From contig JAURZM010000012.1 of assembly GCA_030653385.1 (NCBI GenBank), positions 1 through 55,343 of the forward strand: 55,343 nt of DNA, written 5' to 3'. The DNA is from Rubrivivax sp. (GTDB lineage Bacteria; Pseudomonadota; Gammaproteobacteria; Burkholderiales; Burkholderiaceae_C). Of the stretch, positions 1 to 6,852 are shown in pieces. The notes below the pieces were generated by a model. The model was not told where the DNA came from, searched no databases, and saw only the letters and a program-made list of their open reading frames with translations. Each line of letters begins with the position of its first letter. Position 1 is the stretch's first letter. The translations under genes were made by a program, and so were the position numbers.

Positions 1-1
1 G

Positions 2-30
2 TGAACCGCACCGGGTTTCGAGGAGGCCTG
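2..30 (+). repeat. IS terminal inverted repeat (orfB side)
   Basis: Starts TGAACCGCACCGGGTTTCGA and is the inverted partner of 1424..1452. The first eight bases are identical; later differences are at repeat positions 9, 14 and 18. It marks the end downstream of orfB. Confidence 0.9.
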
Positions 31-142
31 TTGGCTTGAGTCAGACCGGGTTGGCCTGACTGTCTTGGGTTCGGACTTCCTCTCTTCCAGCCCCCCCGCA
101 GGGGCCGCCGGAGGCCCTCCGGTTGGGCCATGTACTCATGGT

Positions 143-1081
143 TCAACCCTCCTGCAGCGCCGCCGTTCGGGCAGGCTTCGTTGAGGCGGATCCTTGAGCT
201 TGCTGGCGCCAGTAGTTTGCCTCGGCTTCGGCCGGCGGGATGTAGCCGATGGGTTCCAGCAAGCGATGGTGGTTGAACCACGAGACCCACTCCAGCGTCG
301 CCAGTTCGACCGCCTCACGCGTCTTCCACGGCCCGCGCCGGTGGATGATCTCGGCCTTGTACAGCCCGTTGATCGTCTCGGCCAGCGCGTTGTCGTAGCT
401 GTCGCCTGTGCTGCCCACCGAAGGCTCGATGCCAGCCTCAGCAAGCCGTTCGCTGTAGCGGATGGAGACGTACTGCGAGCCCCGGTCGCTGTGATGCACC
501 AGGTCGCCTTCGCGCTCGGCACGCCGTGCATACAGCGCCTGCTCCAGCGCATCGAGCACGAAGTCGGTCTGCATGGAACTGCTGACCCGCCAGCCGACGA
601 TGCGCCGCGCGAAGACATCAACGACGAAGGCAACGTACACGAAGCCCTGCCAGGTCGAGACGTAGGTGAAGTCGGCCACCCACAGCTGGTTCGGCCGCTG
701 GGCATTGAACTGCCGATTGACGCGGTCCAGAGGACATGCCACCTTCCCGTCGGGCACCGTCGTGCGCACGCTCTTGCCGCGGCGTACACCTTGCAACCCG
801 AGTCGCCGCATCAGACGTTCCACCGTGCAGCGCGCCACTGCCACGCCTTCGCGCAGGAGTTGCCGCCACACCTTGTCGGCGCCATAGACCCGCAGGTTCG
901 CGTCGTACACGCGCTGCACCTGCGACATCAAGCTCGCGTCACGCTGGGCTCGCGCTGGAAGCAGCGCCGGGTCGCGCTGGCGGGCTGCGTGGCGCCGGTA
1001 CGCCGACGGGGCAACCTGCAGCGCGCTGCAGATGGGCTCGACCCCGTGAGCAGCACGGTGCTCGTCGATGAAGGCGTTCAC
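143..1081 (-). CDS. IS3-family transposase OrfB (DDE integrase catalytic domain)
   Basis: A 312-residue protein with an N-terminal HTH_21-like region ([15 protein letters not shown]) and an rve integrase core. The three catalytic acidic residues are visible: Asp in WVADFTYV, Asp in HSDRGSQY, and Glu in [12 protein letters not shown], followed by the usual Lys. It is full length and looks intact, so the element may be active. It starts with GTG overlapping the orfA stop; in this family the functional transposase is normally an OrfAB fusion made by frameshifting, so it may not be translated alone. Confidence 0.93.
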   Translation of the reverse strand: MNAFIDEHRAAHGVEPICSALQVAPSAYRRHAARQRDPALLPARAQRDASLMSQVQRVYDANLRVYGADKVWRQLLREGVAVARCTVERLMRRLGLQGVRRGKSVRTTVPDGKVACPLDRVNRQFNAQRPNQLWVADFTYVSTWQGFVYVAFVVDVFARRIVGWRVSSSMQTDFVLDALEQALYARRAEREGDLVHHSDRGSQYVSIRYSERLAEAGIEPSVGSTGDSYDNALAETINGLYKAEIIHRRGPWKTREAVELATLEWVSWFNHHRLLEPIGYIPPAEAEANYWRQQAQGSASTKPARTAALQEG

Positions 1082-1401
1082 TTCCTGTGGTGGCGGTCGA
1101 GCTCCGCCTGGGCGAAATACGCGCTGGCCAACTTCAGGATCTCGTTGGTCTTGCGCAGCTCGCGCACCTCACGCTCCAGATCCTTGATGCGCTGCTGCTC
1201 GGTCGTCGTGGCGCCGGGCCGCGCGCCGCTGTCGCGCTCACCTTGGCGCACCCAATTGCGCAGCGTCTCGCCCGTGCAGCCGATCTTGCCGGCGATCGAC
1301 TCGATCGCTGCCCACTGTGACGGGTACTGGTCCTTGGCGTCGAAGACCATGCGCACCGCACGCTCCTGGACCTCGGGGGAAAACTTCGGGGACTTCCTCA
1401 T
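1078..1401 (-). CDS. IS3-family transposase OrfA
   Basis: A 107-residue protein with an N-terminal helix-turn-helix ([14 protein letters not shown], then a [12 protein letters not shown] helix and a TLRNWVRQ recognition region) and a C-terminal leucine-zipper-like segment ([29 protein letters not shown]). This is typical of IS3 OrfA (HTH_Tnp_1), which binds the terminal repeats and helps form OrfAB. Its stop overlaps the OrfB GTG start by four bases (GTGA). I see no A-run slippery sequence at the overlap, so the coupling may be re-initiation or a less obvious frameshift site. Confidence 0.92.
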   Translation of the reverse strand: MRKSPKFSPEVQERAVRMVFDAKDQYPSQWAAIESIAGKIGCTGETLRNWVRQGERDSGARPGATTTEQQRIKDLEREVRELRKTNEILKLASAYFAQAELDRHHRK

Positions 1402-1423
1402 GTTGGCTCCATTCTCAATCGAA

Positions 1424-1452
1424 GGAGCCTCCTCAAAATCCGGGGCGGTTCA
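1424..1452 (-). repeat. IS terminal inverted repeat (orfA side)
   Basis: Read on the minus strand it starts TGAACCGCCCCGGATTTTGA, pairing with the repeat at 2..30. It lies 22 bp upstream of the orfA start. The base after it (1453) resumes host coding sequence in frame. Confidence 0.9.
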
Positions 1453-2214
1453 GGCAGCAAAACCGACCTGCGCCTGGACCTGCCTTTGCTGGCCTTGCCC
1501 AGCCGCCACGTCACCACAGTCGTGCTGACACCGGGTGCCCGCAACACCAGCGGCGTCGAAGACGGCGGGGGCTTGCTGGTGGGCGCCCTGGTGGTGGCGC
1601 AGCAGGGGGCCATCACCCGCGAGGACAGCCGCCATGCCCGGGTGCGGCTGGCGGCCGTGGTGGCCGACAGCGGCAGCGTCGCGGCCAGCGTGGGCACGGT
1701 GGTGCTGGGCAGCGGCACCGGCTCGCCCGCCCTGGCCGGCTACCAGTTGCTGGCCACCGGCACGCCGGCGGTGACGGTGGCGGTCAATGGCCTGCCTGTC
1801 AGCAGCCCGGCCTTCGCGCTGGACGCCGGCCGTGACTACACGCTGATGGTGCACGGCCCGCTGGCCGGGCCGCGTGTGAGCTGGATCCAGGATGACAACC
1901 GCCAGCCGTCGGACACCACCCGCAGCAAGCTGCGCCTGGTCAACGGCCTGGCCGAAACATCGGGCACGCTGGCCATGACACTGGACTTCAACCCGGTGGC
2001 CGACAGCGTGGCCATCGGCACCGCGTCGGCCTACACCAGCGTCGTGCCCACCCGCGGCGGGGGCACCGACGGTGTTTTGTCGATCACGGCTTTCGGTGTG
2101 ACAACGCCGGTGTTCACGGCGGTCGACCAGGTCCTGCAGGCCGGCAGTGTGTACAGCGTCTTCCTGGTGGGGCCGCAGGCCGCGCCGGTGGGCATCGTGA
2201 GAAGAGATCGCTGA
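1453..2214 (+). pseudogene. DUF4397-domain protein, 5' end removed by the IS
   Basis: The frame is open from the first base after the IS (GSKTDLRLDLPLLAL...) to a TGA at 2212-2214, leaving about 253 codons. The sequence has the two-part layout of DUF4397 secreted proteins: RLAAVVADSGSVAASVGTVVLG, then a second similar unit KLRLVNGLAETSGTLAMTLDF, with a C-terminal QAGSVYSVFLVGP strand. There is no signal peptide or plausible start left; a TTG at 1486 is the only initiator-like codon nearby. The N-terminal part presumably lies on the far side of the IS, outside the window. Loss of function is inferred. DUF4397 proteins are generally envelope proteins of unknown role. Confidence 0.75.
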
Positions 2215-2215
2215 G

Positions 2216-2252
2216 GCCCGCCGAGGCCCGCGCACGACGCGGCGGGGCGGGC
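2216..2252. terminator. GC-rich hairpin between convergent genes
   Basis: An inverted repeat GCCCGCC...GGCGGGC with an inner CCGCG/CGCGG stem lies between the stop of the DUF4397 fragment and the end of the pirin gene. It has no T-run on either side, so it is a possible but not classical terminator. Confidence 0.4.
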
Positions 2253-2256
2253 GCCT

Positions 2257-3138
2257 TCAGGCCAGCCGGCCGGCCTGGAAGTCCTGCACCGCCTGCACGA
2301 TTTCCTGCTGCGTGTTCATGACAAAGGGGCCGTACTGCGCAATCGGCTCCTTCAGCGGCTTGCCCGCCACCAGGATGGCCTGCGCACCTTCCGGCCCGGC
2401 CGTCAGCACGGTGCCGTGGCTGCCGGGGGTGTTGGCCAGGATCGCCAAGCGGTGGCGGCGCACCACCGTGTCGGCCACGGTCAGTTCGCCGCGGTAGACG
2501 TACAAAAACGCGTTCAGGTCGTCGGCCAGGGGCTGGTGAAAGCTGGCGCCGGCTTGCAGCCGCACGTCCAGGTACAGCGGCTCGGTGACTTCCCGCTGCA
2601 TCGCACCCGTCACGCCATGGCTGCTGCCGGCAATGATGCGCACCTGTGCACCGTCGCCTTGCCATTCGGGCACCTCTTCGCTGGCGATGTCGCGGTACCA
2701 GGGTTCGCGCATCTTGCTGTGCGAGGGCAGGTTCAGCCAGAGCTGGAAACCTTCCATCGCGCCTTCCTGCTGCTCGGGCATTTCGCTGTGGATGACACCG
2801 CGGCCGGCGGTCATCCACTGCACGCTGCCCGGCACCAGCAGGCCGACGTTGCCCACGCTGTCGCGGTGGCGCATGCGGCCCTGCAGCATGTAGGTCACGG
2901 TTTCGAAGCCGCGGTGCGGGTGGTCAGGGAAGCCGCCGATGTAGTCGCCCGGGTTTTCGGTGCCGAAGTTGTCCAGCATCAGGAAGGGGTCGAGCCGGCG
3001 CTGCAGGTCCTGCGTGAGCACACGCACCAGCTTGACGCCAGCGCCATCGCTGGTGGCCTGGCCCTGCACCAGCCGTTCGACACGGCGCGGCAAGGTGACG
3101 GTGAAGTTGGCGGGGGTGGTGGTGGTGGTGGTGTCCAT
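2257..3138 (-). CDS. Pirin family protein (bicupin)
   Basis: A 293-residue pirin-like bicupin. The N-terminal cupin has the metal-binding motif HPHRGFETVTY and a second motif MTAGRGVIHSE; these supply the conserved His, His, His and Glu ligands of pirins such as E. coli YhhW. The C-terminal pirin_C domain ends in a typical stretch (GKPLKEPIAQYGPFVMNTQQEI). I chose ATG at 3138, giving MDTTTTTTP, over an upstream GTG at 3159. Bacterial pirins act as quercetinase-like dioxygenases or redox-linked regulators; the substrate cannot be inferred. It is divergent from the DUF427 gene, with a shared 113-bp promoter region. Confidence 0.9.
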   Translation of the reverse strand: MDTTTTTTPANFTVTLPRRVERLVQGQATSDGAGVKLVRVLTQDLQRRLDPFLMLDNFGTENPGDYIGGFPDHPHRGFETVTYMLQGRMRHRDSVGNVGLLVPGSVQWMTAGRGVIHSEMPEQQEGAMEGFQLWLNLPSHSKMREPWYRDIASEEVPEWQGDGAQVRIIAGSSHGVTGAMQREVTEPLYLDVRLQAGASFHQPLADDLNAFLYVYRGELTVADTVVRRHRLAILANTPGSHGTVLTAGPEGAQAILVAGKPLKEPIAQYGPFVMNTQQEIVQAVQDFQAGRLA

Positions 3139-3251
3139 GCACACACTGTAGCCAGCCACCAGCCGGGCAGGATTGCGAGGGCTTGAACGCGGTGTTCAAG
3201 CGGGCCGGGTGGTAATCTGGCGATCCATCACCAGCCGTTGCGGAGACACCC

Positions 3252-3533
3252 ATGAAAGCCATCTGGAAAGGCACCGTCGTGGCCGAGAGCAAGGACACCG
3301 TGGTGGTGGAAGGCAACCACTACTTCCCGGCCGATTCGCTGGACAAGAAGTACCTCTTGCCCAGCAACACCAAGACCATGTGCTCGTGGAAAGGCCAGGC
3401 CAGTTACCACACGCTGTTTGTCGACGGCGACGCCAACCCGGACGCGGTCTGGACCTACCCCGACCCCAAGGAAGGTGCGGCCAACATCAAGGGAAGGGTG
3501 GCGTTCTGGAAGGGTGTGCAAGTCGTCGAGTAG
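3252..3533 (+). CDS. DUF427 domain protein
   Basis: A 93-residue cytosolic protein covering a whole DUF427 domain: MKAIWKGTVVAESKDTVVVEGNHYFP, then YLLPSNTKTMCSWKGQASYHTLFVDG and a C-terminal WTYPDP...AFWKGVQVVE. The family is common in bacteria and fungi; it forms a small beta-barrel of unknown function. The ATG at 3252 follows a GGAG-type ribosome binding site (cggagacaccc). The following gene starts only five bases after the stop, so the two are probably co-transcribed. Confidence 0.9.
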   Translation: MKAIWKGTVVAESKDTVVVEGNHYFPADSLDKKYLLPSNTKTMCSWKGQASYHTLFVDGDANPDAVWTYPDPKEGAANIKGRVAFWKGVQVVE

Positions 3534-3537
3534 GGCG

Positions 3538-4281
3538 GTGCCCTCGGCCCAGCTTCCGTCGTCAGCGGCCCGCACGGCCGTGCACAAGAAACGCCTGCGC
3601 GACATGTGGCGCTCGGCCGGGTGGCCGTGCCGCGACCCGATCGAGCTCGATCTGCTGGCCGCCGGCTGGTTGCAGCGCCAGTGGGACCAGCAGGGCCGCG
3701 AGTCGCTGCGCGTCACCGACGCCGGCATCGAACTGCTCGCCGCCTCGCGGCAGCGCCACCAGGCTGCGCGCGGTGTCCACGAAACTTTGGTTGAACGGGT
3801 GGCCTGCGAGATGCAGCGCGCCGGCCGCTTGGTCTGGCGTGGACTGAGCCTGCGTGCACCCCTGGTGGCCGAAGACGGCCGCACCCAGTGGGTGATGTCG
3901 ATGCCCGACGTGTTTTCGATCCGGCACACCACGGTGGAGGACTGGGTCGAGCCGGTGGTGCACGAAATCAAGGTCAGCCGTGCCGACCTGCGCGCCGACC
4001 TGCGCCGGGCGGCCAAAGGCCAGGCCTACCTGGCGCTGTGCAGCCAGTGCTGGTACGTGGTGGCGCCAGGCATAACCGACGCGGTTGAACTGCCGCCGCA
4101 ATACGGTTTGATGGTGGCCGACGGTCAGGGCCTGCAAGTGCTGAGGCCTGCGCCGCGGCGCCCGTCACGCCTGGACTTCGCGACCTGGATGGCCTTGGCG
4201 CGGGCGACACCGCAAACCCTTGACCTGGCCGATGGGCAGTCGCAGCTCGGTGCGCCATGCGGCGAAGAAGACCCGGTTTGA
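3538..4281 (+). CDS. Uncharacterised protein with MmcB-like PD-(D/E)XK core and N-terminal helical domain
   Basis: About 247 residues from a GTG at 3538; alternatives are GTG 3514, overlapping DUF427, and ATG 3604. The first 75 residues look like a winged-helix or helical domain (IELDLLAAGWLQRQW...LRVTDAGIELL). The second half has MPDVF (Asp124) followed by HEIKVSRADLRADL (Glu143, Lys145) and KGQAYLALCSQCWYVVAPG. That layout, D...ExK followed by a helix and a CxxxWYVVAP strand, resembles the MmcB-like restriction-endonuclease-fold family. It is therefore a candidate nuclease-fold protein, but activity is unproven. The next gene starts 10 bp downstream. Confidence 0.65.
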   Translation: MPSAQLPSSAARTAVHKKRLRDMWRSAGWPCRDPIELDLLAAGWLQRQWDQQGRESLRVTDAGIELLAASRQRHQAARGVHETLVERVACEMQRAGRLVWRGLSLRAPLVAEDGRTQWVMSMPDVFSIRHTTVEDWVEPVVHEIKVSRADLRADLRRAAKGQAYLALCSQCWYVVAPGITDAVELPPQYGLMVADGQGLQVLRPAPRRPSRLDFATWMALARATPQTLDLADGQSQLGAPCGEEDPV

Positions 4282-4291
4282 TGGAGACGGC

Positions 4292-5629
4292 ATGTTCGAC
4301 TGGCTGAAGCGCCTGGGCGGGGTGCGCGCCGTTACCCCAACTGGGGCCCCGAAGCCGTCGGTGCAGGCGGCCACAGCCGCTTCCAAGCCCAATGGGCGCG
4401 CGGCGCCGCCCGAGCCGGCCGCCCCGGCCCCTGGTGCGCCGCAGGCACAGCCGGGCCTGCGTCGTGCACTGCTTGGCCGCAACGGGCACGTGGCGGGATT
4501 CGAGCTGCTTTTGCCCGAGGCCGTGTCCGGCCGCCTGCGTGTCAAACCCGAAGTCGGCGCAGCCGTGGCGCATCACCTGGCGTTGCTGGCGTCGGCCAGC
4601 CTGCAAGTCACGGCCTTGCGCCCGGTGCTCATCACCTTGCCGGCCGACGTGCAACGCGAAGCCGTGCTGGCGGCGGTGCCTGCACATGCCTGGGTTTGGC
4701 CCGGACCGGGCACGGCCGTGCCCGACGACCGCTTGCTGGCGCTGCGCGAACGTGGCGTGCGCGTGGGTGCCGCCGATGGGCCGCCCTTGCGGTCACCTGC
4801 ACTCGACTTCTTGGTGCTGCAAGCGGCGGCCGGTGGTGTCGACACCCTGCTGCTGTCGGCCCAGCGTTGGCGCGAGCAGCAGCCAAAACTGGCGTTGGTT
4901 GCCCTGGACCTGCCCAACCTGGACGAGATGGAGCGTGTGCTGCGCGCCGGTTTCGTGCTGGTGGGGGGCCAGTTTGGCCGCAGCGCCCGCCAGCTGCCGG
5001 CGCGACCATTGGGCACCGCGGCCCACCGCGTCTGCGAGTTGATGAATCACCTGGCACTCGACCACGACACTGCCGTGATCGGCCAGGCGGTGGCGGCCGA
5101 CGTCAGCCTGACCTACCGCTTGCTGCGCTACGCCAACAGCCCCGCCATCGGCTTGAACCGCGGTGTCGAGACGGTGGACCAGGCCGTCATGGTGCTGGGC
5201 CGCGCCGAACTGGGCCGCTGGCTGTCGGTGATGCTGCTGTCAGCGGCCGAGTCACGGCAGGCCGGCCGCGCCCTGCAAGAGGCCGCGCTGGCACGTGGTC
5301 GCTTGCTGGAGAGGGTGGCAGCCCAGCTGGCCGTGCCCGACCCCGGCGCCTTTTTCACGATGGGGCTGCTGTCGCTGATCGAACAGCTGTTGCAGCTGCC
5401 GATGGCGGCAGCGCTCGCGCCTTTGCGGCTGAGTGAGCCGGTGCTGGATGCGCTCTTGCGCCGGCAGGGCCCTTGGGCGCCAATGCTGGATTTGCTGGAC
5501 GCGCTGGACGGGGCCGATACCTTGCACATCGAACAAGCTTGCCAGGCGCTGGGGCTGCAGGGGCCATTGGCGCAATGGCAGGAAGAGGCTTGGCGCTGGG
5601 CGGGGGAGGTCAGCGCGGGTGCGGCTTGA
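4292..5629 (+). CDS. EAL-HDOD domain signalling protein (YuxH/CdgJ-like)
   Basis: A 445-residue protein from ATG 4292 (MFDWLKRLGG). After a proline/alanine-rich linker comes a degenerate EAL-like half (ALLGRNGHVAGFELLLPE, LLALRERGVRVG). It lacks the ExL and metal ligands of active phosphodiesterases. An HDOD domain follows (CELMNHLALDHDTAVIGQAVAADVSLTYRLLRYANSPAIGL, VMVLGRAELGRWLSVMLL). Proteins with this architecture act as non-enzymatic signalling scaffolds in c-di-GMP, motility or stress networks. The signal is unknown. It is the last gene of the rightward run, ending at the hairpin at 5653. Confidence 0.85.
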   Translation: MFDWLKRLGGVRAVTPTGAPKPSVQAATAASKPNGRAAPPEPAAPAPGAPQAQPGLRRALLGRNGHVAGFELLLPEAVSGRLRVKPEVGAAVAHHLALLASASLQVTALRPVLITLPADVQREAVLAAVPAHAWVWPGPGTAVPDDRLLALRERGVRVGAADGPPLRSPALDFLVLQAAAGGVDTLLLSAQRWREQQPKLALVALDLPNLDEMERVLRAGFVLVGGQFGRSARQLPARPLGTAAHRVCELMNHLALDHDTAVIGQAVAADVSLTYRLLRYANSPAIGLNRGVETVDQAVMVLGRAELGRWLSVMLLSAAESRQAGRALQEAALARGRLLERVAAQLAVPDPGAFFTMGLLSLIEQLLQLPMAAALAPLRLSEPVLDALLRRQGPWAPMLDLLDALDGADTLHIEQACQALGLQGPLAQWQEEAWRWAGEVSAGAA

Positions 5630-5652
5630 GTTGCGCATTGGCGACGGGAATG

Positions 5653-5676
5653 AAAAAGGCCCGTCACTGACGGGCC
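5653..5676. terminator. Bidirectional intrinsic terminator
   Basis: A near-perfect inverted repeat, ggcccgtca-c-tgacgggcc (5658-5676), lies between two convergent genes. On the minus strand the stem is followed by TTTTT (complement of 5653-5657), a good terminator for the PEP-CTERM gene. On the plus strand it is followed by the weaker CCCTTT. Confidence 0.85.
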
Positions 5677-5701
5677 CCTTTGCCATCGAAAAGCTGCCGG
5701 G

Positions 5702-6682
5702 TCAGGCGGCTTTGCGGCCCGCGAACCACTTGCGGCGGCGCGTGCCGGCCACACCCAGCAGGGCCATGCCAGCCAGAGCCAGGGAACCGGGTTCGGCCAC
5801 CGTGCCGCCGGTACCGCCAGGGGGGGTGCAGGTTGCACCGTTGCCGCCGCCGGTACCAGTGCCTGACGAACCGCCCGTCAACGTGCCGACACACAAACCA
5901 ACGGTGAAGCTGTCCAACTTGAACCGATCGTTGCCAGCCGTCAGACCACCGCCGGCAGCGCCGAAGTAGGTGGTCACCAAAAAGTAACTGGAGTACAGCG
6001 TGCCACCCGTGTTTTGCGAGCCAATGCCTGAGCCGAAGTCGTGATTCGACACCAAGGTCCAGCCAGTCAGCGCAGCCGCAGTTGTGCCAGTGGTCGTGGT
6101 GCTGCCCTTGGCTGTCGTGGCTGCCACGTCGGCATTGCCTGCTCCCGTCCAGGCCCAAACCGAAAGGTCGGCGTCACCGCCGTTCCATCCGATGCCAACA
6201 TTGGTGAGGTTGACTTTGGAGGAGCCGAAGTTCAGGAATAGTGCTTCAATGTTGCCACCGCAGCCGCTGTTTGCACCAGAAGTTGTGACACCACCTGCAG
6301 GGGTGCTTGTGGTGCCGCAGCCAGATGTGACGTTGTCAAAGGCATGCTGCCCGTTTGTGCCTGTTTCCATGTTGCCGGAATAGACGCCGAAACCACTGCT
6401 GTTGAAGTCACCTAGATTGCCTCGCACGAAGCCTGTTTGCAGACCGGTGCCCAGGGTCTTCGGCGCCGCGGCCGTACCCGAGAAGCCCCAAGCCTGCAGT
6501 GTGACTCCGACGGAGCCAAGGCTCGCGCAGGTCACCGACGCATGTGCACCCGAACCTGGGTTGCACTCGTCGCCAGCAGCTGCCGCGTTGAACTTGCCCT
6601 GCGCAAAAGCAGCGGGGCCGCCAAAAGCGCCGGCACATGCAACCGCGACGGCGGCCAACAGGCGGGGTGAAGACAATTTCAT
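5702..6682 (-). CDS. PEP-CTERM sorting domain protein (exosortase substrate)
   Basis: A 326-residue secreted protein with a Sec signal peptide (LLAAVAVACAGAFGGPAAFAQ), a low-complexity Gly/Thr/Ser-rich body and a C-terminal PEP-CTERM-type tripartite tail: VAEPGSLALAGMALLGVAGTRRRKW. Such tails are cut by an exosortase (XrtA) and the protein is then displayed or released at the outer surface, often linked to exopolysaccharide or floc formation. The tail reads A-E-P rather than P-E-P. No xrtA is in the window. A -24/-12 promoter lies about 50 nt upstream of the ATG (6743..6758). Confidence 0.88.
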   Translation of the reverse strand: MKLSSPRLLAAVAVACAGAFGGPAAFAQGKFNAAAAGDECNPGSGAHASVTCASLGSVGVTLQAWGFSGTAAAPKTLGTGLQTGFVRGNLGDFNSSGFGVYSGNMETGTNGQHAFDNVTSGCGTTSTPAGGVTTSGANSGCGGNIEALFLNFGSSKVNLTNVGIGWNGGDADLSVWAWTGAGNADVAATTAKGSTTTTGTTAAALTGWTLVSNHDFGSGIGSQNTGGTLYSSYFLVTTYFGAAGGGLTAGNDRFKLDSFTVGLCVGTLTGGSSGTGTGGGNGATCTPPGGTGGTVAEPGSLALAGMALLGVAGTRRRKWFAGRKAA

Positions 6683-6742
6683 GGTGAATCCCTATCTGGT
6701 CCCCGCTCAAGCGGGCGTGTAAGCAAACGCTGCAGGTTGTGT

Positions 6743-6758
6743 AGCGAGCCCCGTGCCG
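6743..6758 (-). promoter_or_regulatory. Sigma-54 (-24/-12) promoter of the PEP-CTERM gene
   Basis: Minus strand CGGCACGGGGCTCGCT against the consensus TGGCACRNNNNTTGCW: 14 of 16 agree, with the invariant GG and GC separated by exactly 10 bp. Predicted start of transcription is near 6732, giving a leader of about 50 nt. The second PEP-CTERM gene has an equivalent site at nearly the same distance. Confidence 0.6.
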
Positions 6759-6852
6759 AGCCCCAAAACTCATTGCTCTTCAATGACTTAGAAGCAAAAC
6801 TGGAATCTTTCGCGAGGTCAGTGTAAAGGCCACCGACGCACGTGGACACCCC

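Larger units (their letters stand above)
2..1452 (-). mobile_element. IS3-family insertion sequence, complete
   Basis: A 1,451-bp element bounded by imperfect terminal inverted repeats that begin TGAACCGC and match at 23 of the first 26 positions. It carries two overlapping reading frames on the minus strand, orfA then orfB, the standard IS3 plan. Only one base of left flank is present, so a target duplication cannot be checked. On the right it abuts the interior of a DUF4397 coding frame. The window starting one base from an IS end suggests a contig boundary at a repeated element. The subgroup (IS51/IS3-like) is inferred from the OrfA and OrfB sequences only. Confidence 0.93.

Noticed and set aside
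194..1528. Plus-strand 444-residue frame through the IS
   Set aside because: It is antisense to orfA and orfB and crosses the IS boundary into the DUF4397 fragment; no domain is seen.
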